Shown: positions 17,034 through 26,352, numbered from the stretch's first letter. The stretch is 64,000 nt of DNA from Maribacter antarcticus DSM 21422 (GCF_000621125.1 NZ_KK211214.1:809300-873299); one strand, 5' to 3'. The notes: a model not told the origin generated them from the sequence alone. Numbers and translations are program-made.

Positions 17034-17732
17034 TTAATGTGCATCCTTCTTTAGAAAATCCCCAAAGTTCTCTTTAAATCGGTTCAATCTTGGAACAGAT
17101 ACATTACGAACGTACGCGTTGTTCGGATTCTTCCGCTCATAATCCTGATGGTATTCCTCAGCTTTCCAGAATTTTTCAAATTTTGTTACTTCCGTGGTAA
17201 TGGGATTGCCCTCGTAAATATCCATCTCGCGTGCCACTTGGATATACCCTTCAATTATGTTCTTTTCTTTTTCGTTCTTGTAAAAAGCGATAGACCTATA
17301 TTGACTGCCACGATCAGGTCCTTGCTGGTTTAAGGTCGTAGGGTCATGTGAGCCAAAAAATACCTGAACCAGTTCGGTAAAGGAGATGATTTCTGGGTCG
17401 TAATATACTTCTATAGCCTCGGCATGTCTTGTGATGCCATTCCCTATAATTTTATAATTGGGGTTGTCCTCTATGCCACCAGCGTATCCCGATACAGCTT
17501 CCTTGACACCTCTTACACTTTCAAAAATAGCCTCTACACACCAAAAACAACCGCTAGCAAAGTAAGCAGTTTCATAAGTACCGAGTTCTTGGGGACTCAA
17601 TTTTATAACCTCAGGTGCAGATTCCTGTGCTACTGCCTTGGAATCTGCTGTACTATTTTGTTTTGTGTTGGACTTGCAGCTCGTTACCATTAATAAGGTA
17701 AGTGCTAAGAATACTACTTGTGTGTATTTCAT
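17034..17732 (-). CDS. msrA: Peptide-methionine (S)-S-oxide reductase MsrA, lipoprotein form
   Basis: Start at 17732 gives MKYTQVVFLALTLLMVTSCK, a lipoprotein signal with its cysteine in a 'VTSC' lipobox; an upstream ATG (17762) adds ten polar residues and is disfavoured. The mature protein carries the MsrA active-site motif GCFWCVEAIFESVRGVKEAV, then VSGYAGGIEDNPNYKIIGNG, ITRHAEAIEVYYDPEIISF and the DPTTLNQQGPDRGSQYRS substrate motif. It repairs oxidised methionine in proteins. The lipid anchor and absence of a fused MsrB indicate a cell-envelope enzyme. It is convergent with the ECF operon. Confidence 0.95.
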   Translation of the reverse strand: MKYTQVVFLALTLLMVTSCKSNTKQNSTADSKAVAQESAPEVIKLSPQELGTYETAYFASGCFWCVEAIFESVRGVKEAVSGYAGGIEDNPNYKIIGNGITRHAEAIEVYYDPEIISFTELVQVFFGSHDPTTLNQQGPDRGSQYRSIAFYKNEKEKNIIEGYIQVAREMDIYEGNPITTEVTKFEKFWKAEEYHQDYERKNPNNAYVRNVSVPRLNRFKENFGDFLKKDAH

Positions 17733-17833
17733 TTGTTTTCTATTTCTACCATTTGTAGGCAATTTACAAAGTCCTTACGGTAGAAAGGGTTAAAAAATGT
17801 TAAGGAAATGATACGAAGTATTATTTTTACGAA

Positions 17834-18520
17834 ATGGATTCATATACGGAGCTACTATCTTCATTTTCTAAAGACCCAATCTCCATATTGGACGGTAGCA
17901 TTCTATTCAAAGACTATACGCCTTTGGACCTGTCTATCAATAACATCGAACTAGCCGGACTGGAAATCACGAATCCGGAAACTTGCCAAGACTATATAAC
18001 TAAGGTGCTGAAACGTAGCAACGGTCGCATAGCCCACGGTGGCTATTTGGAAATGCGAAACCTATATACGGATAAGGCCAGCTTCTCCGATACTCCTTCA
18101 GTACAGCGTAACATACATTTAGGAATAGATTACTGGTGTGACGCAGGTACTACAGTATTGGTTCCATTAGCCAGTACAGTGCATAGTTTCAAAAATAATA
18201 GTACTAAAGGGGATTATGGTCCAACAATTATTTTGGAGCACCAATTGTACGGACATACCTTTTACACTTTATACGGACATCTATCTTTAGAGTCCATGGA
18301 GGGCTTGTATGCTGGAAAGCAGTTTAAAGCAGGTAGTGTATTAGCGAAATTGGGCACACCCGATATAAATGTAAATTATGCACCACACCTACATTTTCAG
18401 ATAATTCGGGATATGAACGGATATGTAGGAGATTATCCAGGGGTTGCTGCAGCTATTGATTTAGATTATTATAAGAAAAACTGCCCAGATCCCAATGTTT
18501 TATTAAAAATAGAATCCTAA
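17834..18520 (+). CDS. M23-family (LytM-like) metallopeptidase
   Basis: The protein has 228 aa. The zinc site is visible in NIHLGIDYWCDAGTTVLVP (HxxxD) and in APHLHFQII (HxH), with the usual GPTIILEHQLYGHTFYTLYG strand containing the H..Y..YGH motif. LAKLGTPDINVNYAPHLHFQ completes the active site. The family cleaves peptide bridges of peptidoglycan. I see no signal peptide; the N-terminus is polar (MDSYTELLSSFSKDPISIL), which is unusual for a cell-wall hydrolase and might mean a non-classical substrate. I have seen similar signal-less M23 proteins in Bacteroidota. It stands alone on the plus strand. Confidence 0.88.
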   Translation: MDSYTELLSSFSKDPISILDGSILFKDYTPLDLSINNIELAGLEITNPETCQDYITKVLKRSNGRIAHGGYLEMRNLYTDKASFSDTPSVQRNIHLGIDYWCDAGTTVLVPLASTVHSFKNNSTKGDYGPTIILEHQLYGHTFYTLYGHLSLESMEGLYAGKQFKAGSVLAKLGTPDINVNYAPHLHFQIIRDMNGYVGDYPGVAAAIDLDYYKKNCPDPNVLLKIES

Positions 18521-18572
18521 ACAATCGTTTAAAGACCACTTTTTTCGATATGTAGTTTTTGGTGTTCGTACC

Positions 18573-18600
18573 GTTTATCGAGCAGATTTTGCACTTCAAC
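18573..18600 (+). promoter_or_regulatory. Conserved 28-bp upstream element, copy 1 (LytTR-like direct repeat)
   Basis: The half-sites GTTTATCGA and CTTCAAC are separated by a T-rich spacer. The element ends 100 bases before the start codon of the small secreted gene at 18700. Elements of the same design precede the three other family members (21811, 32183, and 46947 on the minus strand). Extended to the left, the first half-site reads ACCGTTTAT, which fits the LytTR consensus [TA][AC][CA]GTTN[AG][TG]; the second half-site is 21 bases on, the usual LytTR repeat phase. Confidence 0.5.
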
Positions 18601-18699
18601 AGACCTTCTGTTAGACACCGATTAATATAGGTTGTTCGGCGAACGACCCCCCTACAGAACACACTTGCATGCGTTATAATAGTGTAACAAACGCAAGTC

Positions 18700-18936
18700 A
18701 TGAAAACAATAGCTACCATCTTCTTTATCTTCTTCATCGGAATGAACGCACAAGCTCAGAACAATACAACAGCTGTTAAAGTAGAAACTATGGAAATGAC
18801 TATCGGTATCGAAACTACTACTGTATTGAACTTGGAGAACACTACGGAAGTTGCAAGGCTTTACAAGTTTAAAAATGCTAGAGTAACTAAAGCATTGTCT
18901 TTTACTACAAAAAGAAACAAGGCTCAAATGGCTTAG
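18700..18936 (+). CDS. Small secreted protein, family copy 1 (78 aa)
   Basis: A signal peptide (MKTIATIFFIFFIGMNAQAQ) is followed by a Thr/Glu-rich variable middle and a basic C-terminal block VARLYKFKNARVTKALSFTT then KRNKAQMA. The mature protein is only about 58 residues. Three relatives occur in this window, at 21917, 32309 and 46611-46847. Copy 1 and the 46.6-kb copy are identical at 61 of 78 positions, and their upstream DNA is also alike for about 190 bases. No cysteines are present. I recall similar C-termini in uncharacterised flavobacterial proteins but no function. It could be a surface-attached or released peptide, perhaps binding anionic polymers; this is speculation. Confidence 0.7.
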   Translation: MKTIATIFFIFFIGMNAQAQNNTTAVKVETMEMTIGIETTTVLNLENTTEVARLYKFKNARVTKALSFTTKRNKAQMA

Positions 18937-19121
18937 TATAATCAAAACTAAAATATAGGCAAGTGAAGAATTTAATAATAAAAAATATCAAGACCTTTTT
19001 TGAGAAATTAATAGTATCAAAATAGCCTACTAGGAAGAGCAAGCTAGTGCCAGTTTATGTAAGGGGAACGGATAGTGTACAAAGATAAATTCCATAACCT
19101 ATCGGATAATAAACACAGTGT

Positions 19122-21599
19122 TTAAAACTCTCGCTTACCAAATTCACTTTCTATAAACTTAGATTCGTCCTTATTTTTGTTGAAGGAATAAGACAAGTTT
19201 AACAGCACCATATCTACTTCGTAGACATAATTCGTGGTTGTAAAGAATTTTCCAGGTCTAGCCGTTGTGATGCGCTGCTCGTTCGTATTCAATACACCTA
19301 GGTCTATTTGTTGCCATTGCAGCGTAGCAACCAGTCTATTATCTAAAAACGATTTTCGGAAGCTAAGGTTGGGAGAGTAAAATTCCGAATCTTCGCCCTG
19401 TGCGGTATTTCTAGCAGATAAATAGTTGAAGGTAAATTGTAATGAAGCACTATCAGAGAACCTTAGGGTACTGTTCGCATTTACCGAATAGATAAACGCA
19501 TTGGTGTTTATGGGCCTATTGTCAAAAGCACCATCTATGGTATTGGAGTAAAAATTAGCGCCAATAAAAGTACTCCAGTTTTTGGAAGCTCGTAATTGGG
19601 TGCCTAGTTCTAGCCCTAATGCTTCCCCACGACCAACATTGGAATAAATGCGATTTAGGATGGTATCGTTAAATATAGTGTTTACCCGATTCACTATATT
19701 TTTGACGTTTCTATAATATGCTGTTGCGAAAAGCGAATTCCCTCCTTTAAAATTCTTGGTAATTCCCACTTCTACCAAATCTATAAATTCAGGCAGGAGT
19801 TCTGGGTCGCCTTGCTCCAAAGTCTCAGAATGTTCCCGTTCTGGAAACGGATTCATCTTAAAGGTAGTGGTCCGTTCTATTCGTTTGCTGTAAGCGGCCT
19901 TTATCTTGGTGTTTTTTGAAGTGGTGTATTGTACCGATGCCGAAGGAAAGGGTCGTACAAAATTATAGGTATAGGTGGTATCAATGGTATTATTTCGGTC
20001 CCTAAGGTCAAAGTTACGATCCATAGCTTCTATACGCAAGCCGGCGGAATAATCCCATTGATTTTTTTTTCCACTCAGCTGAGCATAGCCGGAATGTATA
20101 GTTCTACTCAGGTCTACGGCACTTGAAAATTCGGGTACTAGTTCAAAAAGCCCGGTTGCATTGTTGCGTCTTTCGTATATAAAATCTCCTTCATGATTTA
20201 GACTTCGGTATTGGTATCCGGTTTCTAAGGTGCCAAAGGAAAATGGTTTCCATTCGTAATCCAAGGAAAAACGAATTCCGTACAAGGGATTATCATTCGT
20301 ATTAAACTCGTCCTGTAACATAGTGGTCGTATCCGGAAAGCCTAAATTTTTGTTCGTCGTTGGCCCTCCTAATAAGGTATATTCATATAAGAGGGAAGCG
20401 TTTAGTTTTGAGCTATTTGTAAAGCTATGGCCATAATCAAAACTTCCTAAAACAAAATCACCTTTTCGTATGCGTAGATTTTCATTAAAATATTGAAAGG
20501 TGTAAAGGGAGTTCCCATTAAGAGCTGGCGTGCTTCCGGTGTTATTAAAGTAGAGGATATCGGCTGTGCGGTCCTTACTTCGTTTCCCACCATAAAATCC
20601 TAGGGAATAGTTGTTGCGTTCGTCCGGAGTATAGTCAATCGTAAATCGACCGCTATAATTGAGCTCGTCAAAACTGCGTTCTCCATCTGATGGAAATTGT
20701 GTTAGGGTGTCATTGATGATGGTAAATACATCGCCTTCCCGTCTTCCGGCCAGATCATTACGTTGGTAGTTTGCGCCAAAGGCAAAATTCCATTTATCTG
20801 TTTTTAGGGTATAGGTGGCATCCAATCCATAGCGTTGTGCTCCTTCGGTATTGCTATAAGATTCTATAGATGGCATTCCTGTCTTTAGATTTACTTGAGC
20901 AAATGTGCCGTTGACAGCTCCCTTTTTAGTCAGAATATTAAGTATGCCCGCTTTGCCTTCGGGGTCGTATTTTGCAGAAGGAGCCGTAATGACCTCTACA
21001 CGTTCCACGGAGTTTGCCGGTAGTTGGTTCAACAAGGTGGTAGGGTTTCCTTGAACTGGTTTGCCATTTAGTAAAACTACAAACCCCGAGGTGCCCCTAA
21101 CCTGTATTTCTCCCAGGCCGTTCAAACTTACTGACGGAAGATTACGCAGTACATCGGTTGCCGAACCTCCTTGGGCATTTTGGAATTTATTTGCATCGAA
21201 TACTTGCCTGTCTATTTTATTAATGACCGTCGCACTTTCTGTAGTAACCACCACTTCGTTTAATTGATTGGTTCCGAGAACCAAAGCCATGGTACCCAAG
21301 TTTATAAGCGTTTGGTTTGCTGTTACGCTTATATTTTCTATTCGTTTTTTAGTGTAGCCTATAAATGAGACTTCAAGAATATAGGTGCCGTTTTTAATGG
21401 TGTTAATTATAAAACTTCCGTCGGATGTAGTAATCACTCCGGTAATTAGGGCCGCGTTGTCTTGATTATATAAGGCAGCTGTGGCATATTCCAGTGGCTC
21501 TTGGGTGGCCTTGTCAATTAATTTCCCTGTAATTTGTTGTGCTGAAATACTGCTTAGAGAGAATAGTATTAGAAACAAGGCAATGGAATTGAATTTCAT
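19122..21599 (-). CDS. TonB-dependent-receptor-like outer-membrane beta-barrel protein
   Basis: The protein has 825 aa, with a signal peptide (IALFLILFSLSSISAQ). An N-terminal carboxypeptidase-regulatory-like domain is seen in ITGKLIDKATQEPLEYATAA and GTYILEVSFIGYTKKRIENI. A plug-type segment follows (VLRNLPSVSLNGLGEIQVRG, TSGFVVLLNGKPVQGNPTTL, VERVEVITAPSAKYDPEGKA), then a long barrel rich in aromatic/polar alternation (ISYAQL-like strands; YSAGLRIEAMDRNF). This is the bacteroidetal 'outer membrane beta-barrel family 3' type, related to SusC but without a SusD partner next to it. It probably takes up or senses a ligand across the outer membrane. Small secreted family members flank it (18700 and 21917). 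Confidence 0.87.
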   Translation of the reverse strand: MKFNSIALFLILFSLSSISAQQITGKLIDKATQEPLEYATAALYNQDNAALITGVITTSDGSFIINTIKNGTYILEVSFIGYTKKRIENISVTANQTLINLGTMALVLGTNQLNEVVVTTESATVINKIDRQVFDANKFQNAQGGSATDVLRNLPSVSLNGLGEIQVRGTSGFVVLLNGKPVQGNPTTLLNQLPANSVERVEVITAPSAKYDPEGKAGILNILTKKGAVNGTFAQVNLKTGMPSIESYSNTEGAQRYGLDATYTLKTDKWNFAFGANYQRNDLAGRREGDVFTIINDTLTQFPSDGERSFDELNYSGRFTIDYTPDERNNYSLGFYGGKRSKDRTADILYFNNTGSTPALNGNSLYTFQYFNENLRIRKGDFVLGSFDYGHSFTNSSKLNASLLYEYTLLGGPTTNKNLGFPDTTTMLQDEFNTNDNPLYGIRFSLDYEWKPFSFGTLETGYQYRSLNHEGDFIYERRNNATGLFELVPEFSSAVDLSRTIHSGYAQLSGKKNQWDYSAGLRIEAMDRNFDLRDRNNTIDTTYTYNFVRPFPSASVQYTTSKNTKIKAAYSKRIERTTTFKMNPFPEREHSETLEQGDPELLPEFIDLVEVGITKNFKGGNSLFATAYYRNVKNIVNRVNTIFNDTILNRIYSNVGRGEALGLELGTQLRASKNWSTFIGANFYSNTIDGAFDNRPINTNAFIYSVNANSTLRFSDSASLQFTFNYLSARNTAQGEDSEFYSPNLSFRKSFLDNRLVATLQWQQIDLGVLNTNEQRITTARPGKFFTTTNYVYEVDMVLLNLSYSFNKNKDESKFIESEFGKREF

Positions 21600-21916
21600 T
21601 TTGGTGCTGTAGTGGGTTGGACGTTCTTAAATCTAAGGTATAAAAGTATAGCCAAAAAGGGGGATACTCGCTCTTGACGATTGTTTAAAATAAATTTTAC
21701 CTGGTCTAATTGATATATTTGTAGGAAAAATATTAATAAATCGATGAAGTGTACTATTATATCGATAAAAGTAAAGCAAGTTTGTAGGAATTTTGATATC
21801 TAAAAGGGTTGTTCATCGAATAGTTTGAATTTCAACGGTAAAACATGACCTTTGGTCGAAAGGGGAAATGTATAATAGGGTAGTGGCGAGTTATATAGAA
21901 ACAAAATCACCTACCA
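21600..21916. other. Intergenic region between receptor gene and small secreted gene
   Basis: Divergent promoter region of 317 bases. The conserved upstream element of the small secreted family lies at 21811-21836. Nothing else is recognisable. Confidence 0.4.
21811..21836 (+). promoter_or_regulatory. Conserved upstream element, copy 3 (shortened spacer)
   Basis: GTTCATCGA then TTTGAATTTCAAC matches the element found before the other family members, but the spacing is two bases shorter and the distance to the start codon (21917) is 80 bases instead of about 100. It is the weakest of the four copies. Confidence 0.35.
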
Positions 21917-22171
21917 ATGCGTAAACTATTCTTTATTGCTTTTATCATTTCTACAGGTAGCCTAGTTCAGGCACAGGATGTACATAATAGCTCCAAGTCT
22001 GTTCAACTAAAAGTGAACACTACTTCGATTTCCATCATAAATGTGCTAGAACAACCTACGCTACCAAACAGAAAGGCAACAACACTCGTCGGAATTTTTG
22101 TCATGAAAAATTCAAGGGTCAAACGCGCTTTGAGCTTTAAAGTGAAAACAAAGAAGCCTAAATTAGTCTAA
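21917..22171 (+). CDS. Small secreted protein, family copy 3 (84 aa)
   Basis: The signal peptide is MRKLFFIAFIISTGSLVQAQ. The middle is serine/threonine-rich (VHNSSKSVQLKVNTTSISII), and the basic C-terminus VGIFVMKNSRVKRALSFKVK followed by TKKPKLV aligns with the block of the 18700, 32309 and 46.6-kb copies at N-[AS]-R-V-x-[KR]-x-L-x-F. It is the most divergent member, having lost the R-L-Y part. No cysteines and no lipobox are present, so the product is expected in the periplasm or outside. It is convergent with the tesA-like gene. Confidence 0.62.
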   Translation: MRKLFFIAFIISTGSLVQAQDVHNSSKSVQLKVNTTSISIINVLEQPTLPNRKATTLVGIFVMKNSRVKRALSFKVKTKKPKLV

Positions 22172-22191
22172 TATGATAATGTACGTAACCA

Positions 22192-22893
22192 TCAGTTTTC
22201 TAGTACTAGGGATTGCAATACGTTCCAAACGGTCTTTGCAACAATTTTCTGGCCTTCAGCCGTTGGGTGTATACCATCTTCCAAGTTTAGTTCCGGTACG
22301 CCAGCAACACCTTGCAGTAAGAACGGTATCAGTGCAACATCGTTTGCCGTAGCCAGTTCGGGATACATATTCTTAAAATCCGCAGTATAGTCTCTACCTA
22401 GATTCGGTGGAATCTGCATGCCAGCCAACACGATTTTCGTTTGTGGGTTTTTTGCACGTACCATATCGATGATGGCTTGTAAATTAGCACGAGTTTCTGT
22501 AAGTGGAATACCGCGAAGGCCATCATTTGCGCCTAGTTCCAGTACAAAAATATCCACGGCTTGGTTCAGTACCCAATCCAGTCGGTTACGTCCGCCAGCA
22601 GTTGTTTCTCCGCTAAGACCAGAATTTATCACGGTATAATCCAGCCCCAAAGAATCCATTTTAAGTTGTATCCTGTTGGGAAAACCTTCTTCGGTATCCA
22701 AACCGTACGCAGCGGTTAGGCTATTTCCAAAAAAGAGCAGCACCTTATCGCCTTCGGTTACTGTTTCGTAAGAAGTTGTTGTTTCTGTTTTAACGACATC
22801 TTCTGTCGTTGCTTTCTTTGGTTTTTCTCCACAGTTCCACAATACTAATAGTATCAAAAAATAACGAAACTTTAATACTTTGCCCATAGTCAT
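22192..22893 (-). CDS. SGNH/GDSL arylesterase (TesA-like), lipoprotein
   Basis: The protein has 233 aa. An N-terminal lipoprotein signal (FRYFLILLVLWNCGEKPKKA, lipobox Cys) precedes the SGNH blocks: block I LLFFGNSLTAAYGLDTEEGF with the nucleophile Ser, block II NSGLSGETTAGGRNR, block III LELGANDGLRGIPL and block V DGIHPTAEGQKIVAK with the Asp/His pair. These are the marks of TesA-like esterase/lysophospholipases. It is divergently transcribed from an ABC ATPase/permease pair, the same arrangement as tesA-ybbA-ybbP of E. coli. Two in-frame start codons (22893 and 22887) are equally plausible. Confidence 0.88.
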   Translation of the reverse strand: MTMGKVLKFRYFLILLVLWNCGEKPKKATTEDVVKTETTTSYETVTEGDKVLLFFGNSLTAAYGLDTEEGFPNRIQLKMDSLGLDYTVINSGLSGETTAGGRNRLDWVLNQAVDIFVLELGANDGLRGIPLTETRANLQAIIDMVRAKNPQTKIVLAGMQIPPNLGRDYTADFKNMYPELATANDVALIPFLLQGVAGVPELNLEDGIHPTAEGQKIVAKTVWNVLQSLVLEN

Positions 22894-22948
22894 CTACCCT
22901 TTAAATTGAAATCATTTCGTTATTTTGTCAGCTTGACCGAAATGACAT

Positions 22949-23638
22949 ATGACAAAGATATTAAACGTAAGCAAGCTTAGGAAAACCTATAGCAGTGGTT
23001 CCAAAAATTTAACGGTTCTTGAGGACATTTCCTTCAGTATAGACGCTGGTGATACCTTCGCCATCGTGGGCCCGTCCGGAAGTGGAAAGACCACACTTTT
23101 AGGTCTTTGTGCGGGACTAGACCGTTCGGATGACGGTATCGTAAGCCTTTGTGGGGAAGATTTAAGCGCTTTAAATGAGGACGAGCGTGCTTTTTTACGT
23201 AACCAGAAAGTGGGTTTTATTTTTCAGGATTTTCAATTACTATCGACACTTACGGCTTTGGAGAACGTAAGCGTACCCTTAGAGCTTCAGGGCGCTACCA
23301 ATGCCGCTGAGGTAGCTATGGAACTGTTGCAAAAAGTAGGTTTAGGAAATCGTCACGATCATTATCCATCCCAGTTATCAGGAGGGGAACAACAACGTGT
23401 TGCTTTGGCAAGGGCTTTTTCTACTAAACCCGAAATTTTGTTTGCGGACGAACCCACAGGGAATTTAGATGAGGAAACAGGGGAGAAGGTCATTAAACTA
23501 CTGTTCGACCTGAACAAGGAAGCGGGCACGACGCTCGTTATTGTAACCCACGACCTGGATTTGGCCCGACGCAACAACCACGTCTTACGATTGAAAGGTG
23601 GAAAAATTAGTGCTAACGAAACTACCGCAGTATCTTGA
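22949..23638 (+). CDS. ABC transporter ATP-binding protein (YbbA/LolD-like)
   Basis: The protein has 229 aa. Visible motifs are Walker A AIVGPSGSGKTTLLGLCAGL, Q-loop region VGFIFQDFQLLSTLTALENV, signature PSQLSGGEQQRVALARAF and Walker B EILFADEPTGNLDEETGEKV with the H-loop VIVTHDLDLARR. This is the MacB/LolD/YbbA subgroup of ATPases that drive FtsX-type permeases by mechanotransmission rather than transport across the membrane. The stop codon overlaps the start of the permease gene (TTGA). Its head-to-head position with the arylesterase points to the conserved tesA-ybbA-ybbP module. Confidence 0.93.
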   Translation: MTKILNVSKLRKTYSSGSKNLTVLEDISFSIDAGDTFAIVGPSGSGKTTLLGLCAGLDRSDDGIVSLCGEDLSALNEDERAFLRNQKVGFIFQDFQLLSTLTALENVSVPLELQGATNAAEVAMELLQKVGLGNRHDHYPSQLSGGEQQRVALARAFSTKPEILFADEPTGNLDEETGEKVIKLLFDLNKEAGTTLVIVTHDLDLARRNNHVLRLKGGKISANETTAVS

Positions 23639-26184
23639 ATAGTATAAAAAAACAAAACAAAGCTCCTTTTAGCTGGTTGCTAAAAATGGCGTGGAGAGAT
23701 GGTAAAGCCAGTGGAAAACGATTGCTATTGTTTATGGCCTCAATTATTCTGGGTATTGCGGCCGTCGTTTCCATACAATCGTTTAGTCAGAATTTAGAGG
23801 AGAACATCGGCCTACAATCCAAAGCCTTGATGGGAGCGGATTTTCTAATTGATAGCAATCAGCCCGCGAACGAGCGGGTAGTGCAACTCATAGATTCGCT
23901 TGGTGGTTCGGATGCGATGGAAGTGAAATTCGCTTCAATGGCCGCTTTTTCTAAAAACAGCGCCACTAAATTCGTCCAAGTTCGAGGTGTTCAAGGTAGA
24001 TTTCCTTTTTATGGAGAACTGGAAACAGCTCCAAAAGATGCTGCAAAAACCTATTTAGAAAAGGGAGGCGCTTTGGTAGATGCCACGGTCATGCTCCAAT
24101 TTGGATTAAAACCCGGCGATAGTGTAACGCTAGGCACTACGCGTTTTCCAATTATTGGCTCTTTAATCACCGCACCCGGAAGCACAGGAATAGGAACCTC
24201 CGTAGCACCACCTATTATGGTGCCCTACCGTTTTATGGAAGGGAGCGGACTCTTGGAAAAGGGGAGTCGATTACAATATGCCTATTACTTCAATAATCCC
24301 AATGCCGATTTAAAGGCCTTGGATGAAACCGTAGCTCCACAACTAGATGCCGAGAACGCGGATATGGATACGCATACGTCTACCAGCGAACGCTTGGGCA
24401 GGCGTTATAATAATGTAGGTCGCTTTTTGAACCTCGTCGCTTTCATTGCCCTTTTATTGGGCTGTGTAGGTATTGCCAGTTCTGTTCATATATACATTAA
24501 AGAAAAATTACGGGCGGTTGCGGTTCTAAAATGTTTGGGCGCTAGCAGAAAACAGACCTTCTTTATTTTCTTGATTCAGATAGCGGGGATGGGACTTATT
24601 GGAGGAATCATTGGAACCCTACTAGGCTTAGTATTACAACAATCATTTCCTTTGATATTACAGGAATTTTTACCTTTTGAGGTTGTTATTGGAACCTCGG
24701 TACAGGCGATTGCTGTCGGACTATTATTAGGCATTTTTATGTCGGTCTTGTTTGCGTTGTCACCCTTGATTAATACTTGGTATGTGTCGCCCTTGCAGGT
24801 ATTGCGCGTGCAGGAAAACCTAGGCTCCAAATCCAGACCCGCACAGATAGGGGTCATTGTGGCCATAGTTCTCTTTATTTTTCTTTTTGCCTTTTGGCTT
24901 TTGAATAATTTCCGCTATGCCGTAGGTTTTGTTTTGGGTATTGCTGTTACTTTTACAGTGTTGGGTGGCGTTGCGCTTTTGTTCATGCGGCTGGTAAAAC
25001 GCTTTTTTCCGAAGTCTTGGAGTTTTTCTGCACGGCAGAGTTTGTTGAACTTGTTCAGACCCAACAACCAGACCGCTGTGCTCATTTTAGCGATAGGCAT
25101 AGGTACCTTCCTGATCAGTACCTTGTATTTTACGAAGGATTTTTTATTGTCCAAAGTAAGCTTGGAAAGCAGTGAACAAACACCTAACATTATTCTTTTT
25201 GATGTGCAGACGAACCAAAAGGAAGCCGTTGCCCAGACCATTACGCCAAACGGATTGCCCATCTTGGACAACATTCCTATTATAACCATGCGTTTGCAAA
25301 AAATAAAGGACCGCAGTGTAAACGATATTAGGACCGACAGCACAAGCACCATTCGCGGTTGGATATTAAGTCATGAATTCCGGGTTACGTACCGGGATTC
25401 CCTCATAGCCTCCGAACAATTACTAGATGGCAAGTGGAACGCTGAGGTCTTACCCAATCGTCCTGTGCCCATTTCCTTATCGGATAACGTGGCTGCGGAT
25501 GCTCAAGTAGTCGTGGGCGATACCTTACAGTTTAATGTACAAGGGATGCTGATGGAAACCGTTGTGGCCAGTATTCGTAAAGTGGATTGGGGACGCATGC
25601 AGCTCAATTTTTCCATTGTTTTTCCAACAGGTGTTTTGGAAAAAGCACCTCAATTTCATGTACTAAGTACGCATGCGCCGGACAAGGCAGCATCGGCTTC
25701 CTTGCAGCGAGAACTAGTGCAAAAATTCCCCAACGTATCGGTGTTGGACTTACGGCAAGTGCTAAAGCTTGTAGAAGGTATATTAGACAAAATTTCTTGG
25801 GTCATTAGTTTTATGGCTTTCTTTAGTATCATTACCGGTATTATTGTGCTCATAGGTTCTGTACGAAATAGCAAATACCAGCGTATTCGAGAAAGCGTAT
25901 TGTTGCGAACCTTAGGTGCAAAAAGTAGTCAAATACTAAAAATCACGGCCTTTGAATATTTGTATTTAGGTATTTTAGGAAGCAGTGTAGGTATTTTATT
26001 GTCCCTTCTAGGGAGTCAGTTATTGGCCTATTTTGTCTTTGATACCGCCTTTGTGCCGTCATGGGTGCCCTTTTTGGTGGTTCTGCCGGGAATTACCGTG
26101 CTTGTACTTGCTATAGGGCTTTCTAATAGTAGGAGTGTACTGAATAGTCCTCCATTGCAGGTGTTGCGAAAGGAAGGGAAGTAG
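23635..26184 (+). CDS. FtsX-type ABC permease (YbbP-like)
   Basis: The protein has 849 aa and starts at TTG 23635, overlapping the preceding stop. It has one N-terminal membrane helix (LLLFMASIILGIAAVVSIQS), a large periplasmic domain, then two FtsX transmembrane sets: FLNLVAFIALLLGCVGIASS with IYIKEKLRAVAVLKCLGASR, and near the C-terminus ISWVISFMAFFSIITGIIVL with RESVLLRTLGAKSSQILKIT. Extra hydrophobic segments lie in the middle (GVIVAIVLFIFLFAFWLL). The size and ten-span layout match YbbP rather than LolC. It probably works with the ATPase on an envelope lipid or lipoprotein process; the substrate is unknown. Confidence 0.9.
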   Translation: MNSIKKQNKAPFSWLLKMAWRDGKASGKRLLLFMASIILGIAAVVSIQSFSQNLEENIGLQSKALMGADFLIDSNQPANERVVQLIDSLGGSDAMEVKFASMAAFSKNSATKFVQVRGVQGRFPFYGELETAPKDAAKTYLEKGGALVDATVMLQFGLKPGDSVTLGTTRFPIIGSLITAPGSTGIGTSVAPPIMVPYRFMEGSGLLEKGSRLQYAYYFNNPNADLKALDETVAPQLDAENADMDTHTSTSERLGRRYNNVGRFLNLVAFIALLLGCVGIASSVHIYIKEKLRAVAVLKCLGASRKQTFFIFLIQIAGMGLIGGIIGTLLGLVLQQSFPLILQEFLPFEVVIGTSVQAIAVGLLLGIFMSVLFALSPLINTWYVSPLQVLRVQENLGSKSRPAQIGVIVAIVLFIFLFAFWLLNNFRYAVGFVLGIAVTFTVLGGVALLFMRLVKRFFPKSWSFSARQSLLNLFRPNNQTAVLILAIGIGTFLISTLYFTKDFLLSKVSLESSEQTPNIILFDVQTNQKEAVAQTITPNGLPILDNIPIITMRLQKIKDRSVNDIRTDSTSTIRGWILSHEFRVTYRDSLIASEQLLDGKWNAEVLPNRPVPISLSDNVAADAQVVVGDTLQFNVQGMLMETVVASIRKVDWGRMQLNFSIVFPTGVLEKAPQFHVLSTHAPDKAASASLQRELVQKFPNVSVLDLRQVLKLVEGILDKISWVISFMAFFSIITGIIVLIGSVRNSKYQRIRESVLLRTLGAKSSQILKITAFEYLYLGILGSSVGILLSLLGSQLLAYFVFDTAFVPSWVPFLVVLPGITVLVLAIGLSNSRSVLNSPPLQVLRKEGK

Positions 26185-26352
26185 AGTAGGATTGCTTTTT
26201 TTAAAGAATAACTACAAAGCATCTAGTATCTTAGGTTTTATAAGTTGGGTATAAGTACTACCAATATTCAATCATTATACTGGTTTTTGAAGGTTTTAGT
26301 ATTTTTTTAATTTTACCTAAAACCTGAGGTTTTAATTATAAAATGAAGTGCC

